From positions 4,637,297 to 4,701,296 of the forward strand of contig NZ_CP019936.1 in the NCBI RefSeq assembly GCF_002009425.1: DNA of 64,000 nt, read 5' to 3'. The position numbers and the translations under genes were made by a program. The stretch comes from Thiosocius teredinicola. Its GTDB lineage: Bacteria > Pseudomonadota > Gammaproteobacteria > Chromatiales > Chromatiaceae. Shown here piece by piece: positions 1 through 7,309 of the stretch (position 1 is its first letter; the number at the start of each line of letters is the position of its first letter). Under the pieces are notes generated by a model. It did not search any database and was not told the origin of the DNA. It saw only the letters and a program-made list of their open reading frames with translations.

Positions 1-965
1 TCTGCACGCTCTGCGATATGCCGCAAACGGTCGAAGTTGACGTTGGCACCACTGAGTATGCCCACCAATGTCTGCTCTTTGGCTTTCTCGCGAGCGATGT
101 ACTTCTTGATACCCGCCACCGCAAGCGCTCCGGCAGGCTCGGCAACACTCCGCGTATCGTCGAAGATATCCTTGATCGCCGCACAGATCTCATCGGTGGT
201 AACCAAAATCACCTCATCGACAACCTTGCGCGCGACGCGAAATGTTTCCTTGCCGATCTGGCGCACTGCGACACCATCAGCGAACAGCCCTACTCGGGGC
301 AACACGACACGGCGACCGGCAGCCATGGCTCGCTCCAGCGTCGGGGAATCCTCCGGCTCGACGCCGATGACTTTTATCTCCGGCCGTACGTGCTTGATGT
401 AAGCAGCAACACCGGCGATCAGGCCACCGCCTCCGACGGGCACAAACACCGCATCGATGGGGTCTGCGTGTTGTCGCAAGATCTCCATACCGATCGTGCC
501 TTGGCCTGCAATCACATCCGGATCGTCGAAGGGATGAATGAAGGTCAAACCTTTGGCTTCGACCAGCTTCATCGCGTGCGCGAAGGCATCGTCATAAGAA
601 TCGCCCTGCAGCACGGCCTTGCCACCAAGGCGACGTACGGTTTCGACCTTGATGCCCGGCGTAGTCACCGGCATAACGATGGTAGTTGCAACACCGAGCC
701 GCTTTCCGGCAAGAGCGACACCTTGTGCATGATTGCCGGCTGAAGCAGCCACGACGCCTGCAGCACGTTGCTCATGCGTCAGCTGATAGATCTTGTTGTA
801 GGCGCCGCGCAACTTGAAAGAGAAAACCTGCTGCTCGTCTTCGCGCTTGAGCAACACCCTGTTGCTTGTTCGCGATGACAGCCGCGCAGCTGTTTCCAGC
901 GGCGACTCGACCGCGACATCATAGACGCGAGCCCGCAGGATCTTTTCAACGTAGTTGCGTGACAT
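1..965 (-). CDS. ilvA: Threonine ammonia-lyase, biosynthetic type (3' end beyond window)
   Basis: PLP enzyme that deaminates threonine to 2-oxobutanoate, the first committed step to isoleucine. The gene starts at ATG 965 and runs off the left edge; about 321 codons are visible. Near residue 50 is the SFKLRGAY motif holding the PLP lysine, and further on a glycine-rich phosphate loop (VPVGGGGLIAG). The N-terminus (ILRARVYDVAVESPLE...) resembles the long biosynthetic IlvA rather than catabolic TdcB. The C-terminal ACT-like regulatory domains would lie outside the window, so allosteric control by isoleucine cannot be checked. Divergence from rpiA is a common gammaproteobacterial arrangement. The family is certain; the biosynthetic subtype is likely. 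Confidence 0.93.
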   Translation of the reverse strand, partial: MSRNYVEKILRARVYDVAVESPLETAARLSSRTSNRVLLKREDEQQVFSFKLRGAYNKIYQLTHEQRAAGVVAASAGNHAQGVALAGKRLGVATTIVMPVTTPGIKVETVRRLGGKAVLQGDSYDDAFAHAMKLVEAKGLTFIHPFDDPDVIAGQGTIGMEILRQHADPIDAVFVPVGGGGLIAGVAAYIKHVRPEIKVIGVEPEDSPTLERAMAAGRRVVLPRVGLFADGVAVRQIGKETFRVARKVVDEVILVTTDEICAAIKDIFDDTRSVAEPAGALAVAGIKKYIAREKAKEQTLVGILSGANVNFDRLRHIAERA

Positions 966-1311
966 ACCAGCTCTCTCAAATTGAATCGACAAATTTCCGC
1001 GTTACGCCGGAACCCGCAATACTCCGGACCGGCCTCTTCGCCATGCGCGCCAACAACCGGCTTGCAACATCGAGCGCTTACCCGGCAGGCGAAAACATCA
1101 ATCGTATCAGCATTGCCTGCAACTCTGCCTGAAGTATGTACCGTCGACTTGGAGAACAGCGCAGGCCGCTGTTGTTCCGACCGCACGATGCGTACGCGCA
1201 CCCGGATTGATGCGCCGGAGTCGGCCGGCTGGCCTGCGTGCAGGCATCGGTGATACCTTCTGCGCCATCAGAAAACTCACGGGCGAAGACCCGACCAAGC
1301 AGAGGGCAGAT
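966..1311. other. ilvA-rpiA divergent intergenic region
   Basis: These 346 bases separate the divergent starts of ilvA and rpiA and must hold both promoters. I see no convincing -35/-10 pair, no leader-peptide attenuator with an isoleucine or valine run, and no hairpin followed by a T tract. Open frames here lack family resemblance. Confidence 0.4.
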
Positions 1312-1971
1312 ATGAACGCAGACGAAATGAAACGACAGGCGGCGCAAGCTGCGATCGAGTACCTGCCGGAAGGCGGCATCATCGGTGTCGGCACCGGCTC
1401 GACCGTCAACCATTTTATAGACGCCTTCGCAGACGTGAAGGGCCGGTTCGATGGTGCCGTTTCCAGCTCTGAGGCATCCACAGAGCGCATGAAGAAGCTC
1501 GGCATACCCGTACTCGACCTGAACGCTACCGGCGGCTTGGAGGTTTACGTCGACGGCGCAGATGAATCGAATCGCCAGCTACACCTGATCAAGGGGGGTG
1601 GCGGCGCGCTTACGCGAGAAAAGATCGTCGCGGCGGCCAGCAAGAAGTTTGTCTGCATCGCGGACGAGTCAAAGCTTGTCGACGTACTGGGCAAGTTCCC
1701 ATTGCCGGTCGAAGTTATCCCGATGGCACGCAGCTACGTCGCACGCGAACTGGTCAAACTCGGCGGCAGCCCGGTGTGGCGTGAGAACTTCGTCACCGAC
1801 AACGGCAACCTCATACTCGACGTACATGATCTCGAGATCATGGAGCCGGTGAAACTGGAAACCCAGATCAATCAGCTGGCCGGCGTCGTAACCGTCGGGA
1901 TATTTGCTCACCGCCCGGCGGACGTGCTGATTCTCGGAACGCCCGAAGGTCCCAAAGTAGTCAAACCTTGA
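1312..1971 (+). CDS. rpiA: Ribose-5-phosphate isomerase A
   Basis: Interconverts ribose 5-phosphate and ribulose 5-phosphate in the pentose phosphate pathway; cytosolic. The 219-residue product matches the family's usual length. It shows the phosphate-binding [13 protein letters not shown] motif, the YVDGADE loop with catalytic acids, the [11 protein letters not shown] lysine motif and the conserved [14 protein letters not shown] block. The open frame extends 35 codons upstream, but ATG 1312 (MNADEMKRQ...) aligns with the E. coli N-terminus and follows an AGAGGG ribosome-binding sequence. It ends shortly before a strong bidirectional terminator shared with the convergent porin gene. Confidence 0.96.
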   Translation: MNADEMKRQAAQAAIEYLPEGGIIGVGTGSTVNHFIDAFADVKGRFDGAVSSSEASTERMKKLGIPVLDLNATGGLEVYVDGADESNRQLHLIKGGGGALTREKIVAAASKKFVCIADESKLVDVLGKFPLPVEVIPMARSYVARELVKLGGSPVWRENFVTDNGNLILDVHDLEIMEPVKLETQINQLAGVVTVGIFAHRPADVLILGTPEGPKVVKP

Positions 1972-2028
1972 CCTCGGGCTTAGCAACAGCCGCGGTTCAG
2001 CCAGCACGCTGTGCTGGCTACGCACAAT

Positions 2029-2058
2029 AAAAAACGGGGCCCGAAGGCCCCGTTTTTG
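2029..2058. terminator. Bidirectional rho-independent terminator, rpiA/porin
   Basis: An A-tract, the stem CGGGGCC, loop CGAA, stem GGCCCCG and a T-tract form a near-symmetric hairpin between the convergent rpiA and porin genes. T-runs follow the stem on both strands, so it can end transcription from either side. Confidence 0.9.
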
Positions 2059-2081
2059 ATCACGAGAATCTAATCGTTCGA

Positions 2082-3140
2082 TTAGAAGCTGTGGATCATA
2101 CCGAGCGAGAAGACGTCCTGGTCGCCGTCGTCGCCACCGCTAACCTCAACTTCATTGGTAGCGTATGCAGCGTAGACTTTGGTGCGCTTGCTGAAGTTGT
2201 GCTCAGCAGCCAGACCCCAGCCAGTGGTCTCTTCATCACCAGCACTGCCGCCGCCGACGTCAAATTCAGAATCGGTGTACACCAAGCTCAGAGCGTTGTT
2301 ACCAAAGGTGAACTTGCCGGTTACAGCCCAAGCGGTGTAATCGACGACATCAGCCAAATCGCTGTCTTCGTACTGCGCACCGATGCTGAAGTTGTTGAAG
2401 GTGTAGCTTGCACCAACCTGGAATACGGTGGTGTCATCAGCATTTGCCTTACCCTGGTCACCCGAGTAGTCGGTGTAGCCAACGCTGGCTTTCAGACCGT
2501 TGCCTGAGTACATCAGGCCTGCGGACCAGTGGTCAGCCAGACCGTCGGCACCACCGGTACCGGTACCGGTAGCGACGCCGTCGTCTTCACCCGGAACGAT
2601 CGCAACCGCAGCGGTGAAACCGCTGAAGTTCGGGGTTACGTAAGCAATTGCGTCATCGACGCGTGCTTCGTGGAAGACACCGATCGGAGCGCCGCCAGAG
2701 ATGTCCCAGCTAGCGTTCGAACGGTTCAGGTCGATGATCGAGTCACCCAGACGCTCGTTACCAGCAGCGTAGAAAGCCAGTTTCTGCGGGGTGTCATGAC
2801 GACCAACCAGGAAGGTACCCCAGTCGCCAGCGAGGCCAACGAAGGTGTTACGGCCGTTGTTGATACCGCTGTTGTCGTCAACGTCGATACCGAATTCGAA
2901 CTGATAGATAGCCTTCAGGCCGTTACCCAGATCTTCCGAACCCTTGAAACCAAGGCGCGAAGAACGGCTGTTGACTTCGTAGTTGTCTTTTTCAGCCGGA
3001 GCAAGAACGCTGGAGGTGGCCTCGTAGTCGATAGCGTCGACCGAGACGTGGGCTTTACCGTAAACGACTGCGTCAGCGAAAGCAGCCGGGGCAGCAGCGC
3101 AAGCAGCGACGATGGCTGCAGACAGAAGCTTTTTGTTCAT
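2082..3140 (-). CDS. Outer-membrane general porin
   Basis: Trimeric beta-barrel porin of the Gram-negative porin (OmpC/Porin_4) type, passing small hydrophilic solutes across the outer membrane. The 352-residue product has a clear signal peptide (MNKKLLSAAIVAACAAAPAAFA, about 22 residues) cleaved before DAVVYGK. Alternating aromatic/polar strands follow, including the SRLGFKGSEDLGNGL motif near residue 60 typical of these porins. The chain ends in phenylalanine (MIHSF), the signal for BAM-dependent insertion. A GGGAG ribosome-binding site sits about 7 bases before the ATG. Substrate preference cannot be read from sequence. The gene is monocistronic, between its own promoter and a terminator. 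Confidence 0.9.
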   Translation of the reverse strand: MNKKLLSAAIVAACAAAPAAFADAVVYGKAHVSVDAIDYEATSSVLAPAEKDNYEVNSRSSRLGFKGSEDLGNGLKAIYQFEFGIDVDDNSGINNGRNTFVGLAGDWGTFLVGRHDTPQKLAFYAAGNERLGDSIIDLNRSNASWDISGGAPIGVFHEARVDDAIAYVTPNFSGFTAAVAIVPGEDDGVATGTGTGGADGLADHWSAGLMYSGNGLKASVGYTDYSGDQGKANADDTTVFQVGASYTFNNFSIGAQYEDSDLADVVDYTAWAVTGKFTFGNNALSLVYTDSEFDVGGGSAGDEETTGWGLAAEHNFSKRTKVYAAYATNEVEVSGGDDGDQDVFSLGMIHSF

Positions 3141-3460
3141 TGAGAACTCCCGTAAATAGGTTTTGGTTTAAAGAAAAGCTGTGCGAGGAGAATAGTAGTG
3201 TTTCCCATACCACAGCGCAAGCACTTTTTTGCAAAAAATCCACACTTTGTTGTTTTGTTGCAAAAACCCAACATCCCTGATTAAAGCAAGCCTCTGAATG
3301 CGCAATATTTTTCTTTTTACAAAAGCAACTTAGAGCGCACACCTAATCTGGTGTCGAATTTCTGTCAGATTTGATTTTTTTGTACTCTGACGCTGAAAGA
3401 CGCGAAAAGAGTGACCACAATCGCTTCAGCGTGACAATTGTGCAGCAGATGGGGGAGATA
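3141..3460. other. Porin upstream region
   Basis: Apart from the porin promoter, this stretch is A/T-rich (3221-3400) and holds no plausible gene. Any terminator for the minus-strand tRNA-Gln transcript should lie here, but I see no clear hairpin with a T-run. Confidence 0.4.
3192..3220 (-). promoter_or_regulatory. Sigma-70 promoter of the porin gene
   Basis: Reading the minus strand: -35 TTGCGC, 17-base spacer, -10 TACTAT, giving a predicted start near 3185 and a leader of about 45 bases. The DNA just upstream is rich in A and T runs (3225-3260), which could act as an UP element, as expected for an abundant porin. No obvious OmpR-like repeat array was recognised. Confidence 0.7.
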
Positions 3461-3536
3461 TGGCTGGGGCGGTAGGGATCGAACCTACAACCTACGGAGT
3501 CAGAGTCCGTCGCTCTGCCAATTGAGCTACGCCCCA
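3461..3536 (-). tRNA. glnV-like: tRNA-Gln (CUG anticodon)
   Basis: A 76-base tRNA on the minus strand with encoded CCA (3461-3463). The acceptor stem TGGGGCG pairs with CGCCCCA. A D-arm (GCTCAATTGGCAGAGC) and TpsiC arm (GGTTCGATCC) are present. The anticodon loop CTCTGAC, closed by ACGGA/TCCGT, puts CTG at the anticodon and so reads the glutamine codon CAG. It lies 160 bases downstream of rpsI in the same direction and may be read through from the ribosomal operon. No separate promoter is obvious. Confidence 0.96.
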
Positions 3537-3560
3537 AAAAAGAAAAGGCACGAAATGCCT
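3536..3560 (-). terminator. Weak terminator-like hairpin abutting tRNA-Gln
   Basis: On the minus strand a 5-bp stem AGGCA/TGCCT with loop TTTCG is followed by a T-rich run (TTTTCTTTTTT) that ends exactly at the tRNA 5' boundary. It could end rpsI transcripts or serve as a processing site. The stem is short, so this is tentative. Confidence 0.3.
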
Positions 3561-3654
3561 GGAAGACGCGGGATCGCCCCTTCGACACGATATTTCGGTC
3601 GCGGGAGAAGGCGATATCTCTTGATTTCGCCCAGGAACTAAAACACGAGCAGCC

Positions 3655-3686
3655 AGAAAGGTGCTGCTGGGCAAGCCGGCAGCACC
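3655..3686 (-). terminator. Hairpin downstream of rpsI
   Basis: GGTGCTGC and GCAGCACC form a perfect 8-bp stem around an 11-base loop, starting 13 bases after the rpsI stop. On the minus strand it is followed by TTTCT, a weak U-tract. It probably ends or stabilises the rplM-rpsI message. Confidence 0.5.
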
Positions 3687-3698
3687 AATCGGCAGCGA

Positions 3699-4091
3699 TT
3701 AACGCTTCGAGTACTGCGGACGCTTGCGCGCTTTGTGTAGGCCGACCTTCTTACGCTCGACCATACGCGCGTCGCGGGTCAGGAACCCTGCGCGACGAAG
3801 CGGCACGCGCATATTCTCGTCGTGTTCGACCAGCGCCCGTGCGATGCCATGGCGAATTGCACCAGCCTGTCCAGTCGTACCACCACCGATAACGGTGACG
3901 TTGATGTCGAGCTTGTCGGCCATTTCAGTCACGACCAGAGGCTGGCGAACAACCATGCGAGCCGTTTCACGGCCGAAGAACTTGTCGAGCGGGCGGCCAT
4001 TGACGGTGATTGCACCGTTACCGTGACTCAAAAAGACGCGGGCCGTTGAAGTCTTGCGGCGGCCGGTTCCGTAATTCATCTGCTGTGCCAT
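3699..4091 (-). CDS. rpsI: 30S ribosomal protein S9
   Basis: Small-subunit ribosomal protein whose C-terminal tail reaches the decoding P site. The 130-residue product has the usual length. It shows the family block [13 protein letters not shown] at the N-terminus, [19 protein letters not shown] in the middle and the conserved basic tail ending KRPQYSKR. It lies 14 bases after rplM and is surely co-transcribed with it, the standard bacterial rplM-rpsI operon. Confidence 0.98.
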   Translation of the reverse strand: MAQQMNYGTGRRKTSTARVFLSHGNGAITVNGRPLDKFFGRETARMVVRQPLVVTEMADKLDINVTVIGGGTTGQAGAIRHGIARALVEHDENMRVPLRRAGFLTRDARMVERKKVGLHKARKRPQYSKR

Positions 4092-4105
4092 GTTCTATTC
4101 CGATC

Positions 4106-4537
4106 TCAGATTTCCAACGGCTTGGGCTGCTGCGCCTGATGAGTATGCTCGGGTCCGGCAAAGATCCGAAGCTTCTTCATCATCGCGCGACCCAGCGGGT
4201 TGCGAGGCAACATGCCGCGAACGGCCGTTTCGATGACGCGCTCCGGTGCTTTCTGCAGCTGCTTTTCAAGACTGATCGACTTCAAGTTACCGATATAGCC
4301 GGTGTGATGATGGTACATCTTGTCTTTCAGCTTATTACCCGTAACGGCCACTTTTTCAGCGTTGATCACCACGATGTAATCGCCGGTATCGATGTGCGGC
4401 GTGAAAATCGGCTTGTGCTTACCTTTCAGGCGACGTGCAATTTCTGACGCCAGGCGCCCAAGCGTTTTGCCGTCTGCATCAACCAATAACCATTCCCGGC
4501 GGACTTCTGCGGGCTTAGCGCTGACCGTGGTGTTCAT
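4106..4537 (-). CDS. rplM: 50S ribosomal protein L13
   Basis: Early-assembly large-subunit protein. The 143-residue product carries the family landmarks [36 protein letters not shown] and [13 protein letters not shown] longer frame could begin at TTG 4552, but ATG 4537 is preferred: it has GGAG nine bases upstream and matches the E. coli length (142 residues). First gene of the rplM-rpsI operon, driven by the strong promoter at 4587-4615. Confidence 0.97.
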   Translation of the reverse strand: MNTTVSAKPAEVRREWLLVDADGKTLGRLASEIARRLKGKHKPIFTPHIDTGDYIVVINAEKVAVTGNKLKDKMYHHHTGYIGNLKSISLEKQLQKAPERVIETAVRGMLPRNPLGRAMMKKLRIFAGPEHTHQAQQPKPLEI

Positions 4538-4586
4538 TTCATTCTGCTCCAAACAAGGAGTGCAAGTGTGTCACGAAAGGGCGCGA

Positions 4587-4615
4587 ATCTTACCGGGGAA
4601 CAAAATAATTCGCAA
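4587..4615 (-). promoter_or_regulatory. Sigma-70 promoter of rplM-rpsI
   Basis: Minus strand: -35 TTGCGA, 17-base spacer, -10 TAAGAT, followed by a GC-rich discriminator (TCGCGCCC). The predicted start is near 4580 and the leader about 43 bases. A GC-rich discriminator is characteristic of promoters under stringent (ppGpp/DksA) control, which fits a ribosomal operon. Confidence 0.8.
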
Positions 4616-4765
4616 GCATTTTGGGGCAGTTAGCGCTGTACTCGAGCTCGCCGAACGAATGCCAGATCACGATCTGCGCCGCCAGCCATCGCCGCCACCC
4701 GTTAGAAAAGCAATAACACTAACATTTACAAGCAGATAGGATTGCTCACAAATTCTGTCGATATG

Positions 4766-4798
4766 AAAAAAAAAGCGCGACAGGGGGTGTCGCGCTTT
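4766..4798 (-). terminator. Strong rho-independent terminator below the ferredoxin gene
   Basis: A perfect 10-bp stem (AAAGCGCGAC/GTCGCGCTTT) with a 7-base loop is followed on the minus strand by nine T residues. It lies 129 bases after the stop of the ferredoxin gene and ends minus-strand transcription before the rplM promoter. Confidence 0.9.
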
Positions 4799-4926
4799 CC
4801 AAAGTAACCACCAAAGGAGGATGGAGGAGAACTGATCCTTTCGAATCAGTATGTGCAGATATTCTGATATTCCGTGCTGTTTGTCAACCCCTGTTCAGAC
4901 CTTCAGTGTGCGACCGTTCACGACTT

Positions 4927-5244
4927 TCAATCCTGGTCAATTCTGAGGCGGTCGACCACTTGGCCGCCGATCAGGTGCTTTTCGATGATCTCGTCGAGAT
5001 CCGAGTTGTCGACATAGGTGTACCACGTTTCTTCGGGATAGATGACGATCACCGGCCCCGATTCGCAGCGATCCAGGCAGCCGGCGTTATTGATGCGCAC
5101 CTTGCCCTGACCAGCAATACCCAGTTCCTTGCAACGCTGTTTGACGTAAGCGCGCGCATCAGTGGCACCGCATTGGTTGCAACACTGTCGACCGTCATCC
5201 CGCTGGTTGGTACAAAAGAACACATGGTGCGAAAAATAACTCAT
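4927..5244 (-). CDS. Thioredoxin-like [2Fe-2S] ferredoxin
   Basis: Small redox protein of the thioredoxin-fold 2Fe-2S ferredoxin family (related to the NuoE domain and Shethna-type ferredoxins). With start ATG 5244 the product has 105 residues. Candidate cluster cysteines are C11 and one of C21/C22/C25, plus the CLDRC pair near 56 and 60, matching the family's C-x(about 10)-C ... C-x3-C layout. The motif CESGPVIVIYPEETWY is typical. A longer frame from 5322 is rejected because it would overlap the divergent neighbour and its first 26 residues do not resemble the family. The electron partner is unknown; the divergent Fe-S protein 46 bases away is a candidate. Confidence 0.85.
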   Translation of the reverse strand: MSYFSHHVFFCTNQRDDGRQCCNQCGATDARAYVKQRCKELGIAGQGKVRINNAGCLDRCESGPVIVIYPEETWYTYVDNSDLDEIIEKHLIGGQVVDRLRIDQD

Positions 5245-5290
5245 ACAACGACCCGTCCACGGCATGGCGTAAAGCCTCATTATATAGGCC

Positions 5291-6484
5291 ATGTATCCAA
5301 CGGATGACCAAACAGCCGCCAAGGCGAAACTCGATCGCTGCGTAAAATGTGGGATGTGCCTGCCGGAATGTCCGACTTACCGTCTTAGCAGTGACGAGAA
5401 TGAATCTCCGCGTGGCCGGCTGGCGTTGATTGAAGGCCTGGCGGATGGTCGCCTGAAACCGGATGCCGCCGTTCGCCGCCATCTCGATAACTGCCTCACG
5501 TGTCGGCGTTGCGAAGCCGTTTGCCCGTCAGGCGTCGAGTACGGCAGTCTCGTTGAGTACGCTCGGGCTGAGTTGGCTCCAGGCAAGCCGCGTCGTTGGC
5601 TGAAGTTACTGCAAGAACCGCGGTTGATGCGCTGGGCTGGTCAGGCCGCCCAGCTGCTCCCGTTAACGCTATCCAAACCACTAGGGCCATTGCATCGGCT
5701 CCATCTGCTCGGGAACAGTCTAGCCGGGGGAGGGCGCCCCCCACGCCCCGGGCACCTTGACGCAACCTCGCGGCCGATTAAGGGCCGGGTAGGGCTGTTT
5801 CTCGGCTGCGCGACGTCGGCAAAGCAAGGAACTGCATTGAACGCTGCAGTCCTGCTACTTCGGTATTGTGGCTTCGATGTGGAAATCCCGGCAGACCAGG
5901 GTTGTTGTGGCGCCTTGGCGCAACATGCCGGCGATGTCACCACCGCGAAACGCCAGGCCGAGGCATTTCAGCGCGCGTTCCCCCGCGGACTCGATGCGGT
6001 GATCTCCATTGCCAGCGGATGCGGTGTGCATATCGAGGGCCACGCAAGCCCAATCCAACTTCCGCATCGGGACATCTGTGAATTTTTGCTCACCGAGTCC
6101 GAACTGACGGCTGACGATTTCCGTCCTCTGGATGTTGCCGTTCTGGCGCATACCCCTTGCACCATGGCGAACGTTTACAAAGGTGGAAACTGGTCGCAGG
6201 CACTACTTTCGAAGATTCCCGGTGTTTCCGTTGAGCCGCTAGGTGTTGCAGGCCACTGTTGCGGCAGCGCCGGAGACTACATGCTGCGTCACCCGGCGAC
6301 CGCCGACATCCTACGCAGGCCGTTGCTGGATCAGGCGCTAGCGCACCCCACCGCGCCGATCACCACGACCAATATTGGTTGCGCGATGCATATCTCTGCA
6401 GGCCTGCTCGAACGCGGTGTGCGACGGGAAGTCCTTCATCCCGTCGAATTACTGGCACGCCAGCTGGCCGATCGCTCGATGTGA
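5291..6484 (+). CDS. GlcF-like Fe-S protein with two CCG domains
   Basis: The 397-residue protein has two N-terminal [4Fe-4S] motifs, C17-x2-C-x2-C-x3-C27 followed by P, and C68-x2-C-x2-C-x3-C78 followed by P. Two cysteine-rich CCG domains follow, marked by DQGCCGALAQHAGD and GHCCGSAGDYML. This is the architecture of the glycolate oxidase iron-sulfur subunit GlcF and of other heterodisulfide-reductase-like electron carriers. No glcD or glcE flavoprotein subunit lies nearby, so glycolate oxidation is not established. It starts 46 bases from the divergent 2Fe-2S ferredoxin and is followed, after a hairpin, by coq7. A general role in passing electrons toward quinone is inference. Confidence 0.85.
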   Translation: MYPTDDQTAAKAKLDRCVKCGMCLPECPTYRLSSDENESPRGRLALIEGLADGRLKPDAAVRRHLDNCLTCRRCEAVCPSGVEYGSLVEYARAELAPGKPRRWLKLLQEPRLMRWAGQAAQLLPLTLSKPLGPLHRLHLLGNSLAGGGRPPRPGHLDATSRPIKGRVGLFLGCATSAKQGTALNAAVLLLRYCGFDVEIPADQGCCGALAQHAGDVTTAKRQAEAFQRAFPRGLDAVISIASGCGVHIEGHASPIQLPHRDICEFLLTESELTADDFRPLDVAVLAHTPCTMANVYKGGNWSQALLSKIPGVSVEPLGVAGHCCGSAGDYMLRHPATADILRRPLLDQALAHPTAPITTTNIGCAMHISAGLLERGVRREVLHPVELLARQLADRSM

Positions 6485-6485
6485 A

Positions 6486-6516
6486 ACGAAGGAAGGCGTA
6501 AGGGGCTTTCCTTCGT
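6486..6516 (+). other. Intercistronic hairpin between the Fe-S gene and coq7
   Basis: A 12-bp stem (one G-T wobble) closes a 7-base loop directly after the Fe-S protein stop codon. No T-run follows, so it looks like an mRNA stability or attenuating structure rather than a full terminator. Confidence 0.5.
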
Positions 6517-6565
6517 GAATTGCGGTTAAATACGGTTACCAGCTGGTCACTATTTCGGATCCGTC

Positions 6566-7210
6566 ATGCAACCGCGAAATTATTCACCCGCCGACACGTT
6601 GATGATGAACATCGATCAAGCCATGCGTACCCTGTTCGGCCGTCCGCAAGTTACGGAACGAACAAACCCTGCAGGCGACATTCCAGATACGGAACTGACC
6701 GAGCAGGAGCGCGATCACATTGCACGCTTGATGCGAATCAACCATACAGGAGAAGTCTGTGCGCAAGCCCTCTATCAGGGCCAGGCACTAACAGCGCGCG
6801 ACCCCGAGGTGCGCAGGAGCATGGAACGTTCAGCGGCAGAAGAAAACGACCATCTGGATTGGTGTGAGCAACGGGTAGAGCAATTGGGTGGACGCCTTAG
6901 CGTGCTCAACCCGATCTGGTATGCAGGCTCATTCGCGATCGGCGCTGCGGCCGGGCTAGCCGGTGACAAATGGAGCTTGGGATTCGTCGCCGAAACAGAG
7001 AAACAGGTAGAAGGGCATCTGGATGAACACCTCAACCAGGTACCTCAGCACGACGCCAGAACGCGGGTGATTCTCGAACAGATGAAAGCCGACGAGATCG
7101 TGCATGGCGAAAAGGCGCGGGCACACGGGGGAGTAAGCCTGCCGCAGCCAATCAAGGCATTGATGAAAGTAACGGCCAAGATCATGACGAAGTCGGTGTA
7201 CCGGCTCTAG
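6566..7210 (+). CDS. coq7: 3-demethoxyubiquinol 3-hydroxylase (COQ7 family)
   Basis: Di-iron hydroxylase of late ubiquinone biosynthesis, acting at the inner membrane on 3-demethoxyubiquinol. The 214-residue product shows the four-helix di-iron ligand pattern: E in RINHTGEVCAQALYQGQ, ExxH-type EENDHLDWC, ETEKQVEGHLDEHL and ADEIVHGEKA. The hydrophobic segment WYAGSFAIGAAAGLAGD is the membrane-associating helix. An N-terminal extension (YSPADTLMMNIDQAMRTLFG) is normal for the gammaproteobacterial form. Presence of coq7 implies ubiquinone and aerobic respiration. Confidence 0.95.
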   Translation: MQPRNYSPADTLMMNIDQAMRTLFGRPQVTERTNPAGDIPDTELTEQERDHIARLMRINHTGEVCAQALYQGQALTARDPEVRRSMERSAAEENDHLDWCEQRVEQLGGRLSVLNPIWYAGSFAIGAAAGLAGDKWSLGFVAETEKQVEGHLDEHLNQVPQHDARTRVILEQMKADEIVHGEKARAHGGVSLPQPIKALMKVTAKIMTKSVYRL

Positions 7211-7309
7211 CAAACCCGGCATCCGGGAGCAGCATTGAAGGAATCCCTACTTGTGGAGGAGGTCTCGACCGCTTGACCTCAGCCCTCCAGCACGAAACAG
7301 TTGCTGTAC

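Larger units (their letters stand above)
4538..4926. other. rplM-ferredoxin intergenic region
   Basis: These 389 bases contain the rplM promoter (4587-4615) and the strong minus-strand terminator (4766-4798). The remaining 4799-4926 segment has no supported gene. It has a purine-rich plus-strand run at 4814-4830 (the CCTCC-rich complement on the minus strand) and a small hairpin ACTGAT/ATCAGT at 4831-4850. It could be the 3' part of the ferredoxin message or a small RNA ending at the terminator. Confidence 0.5.

Noticed and set aside
1999-2019. Inverted repeat AGCCAGCAC-GCT-GTGCTGGCT after rpiA
   Set aside because: A clean 9-bp hairpin but without a T-run and just before the true terminator; no second copy was noticed, so it was not called a repeat family.
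3461-3536. tRNA-Gln as an integration site
   Set aside because: No integrase and no direct repeat of the tRNA 3' end were seen nearby.
4850-4945. Plus-strand frame of 31 codons after a GGAGG-rich stretch
   Set aside because: The purine run looks like a ribosome-binding site, but the spacing to ATG is too long, the frame is short and it overlaps the ferredoxin gene end.
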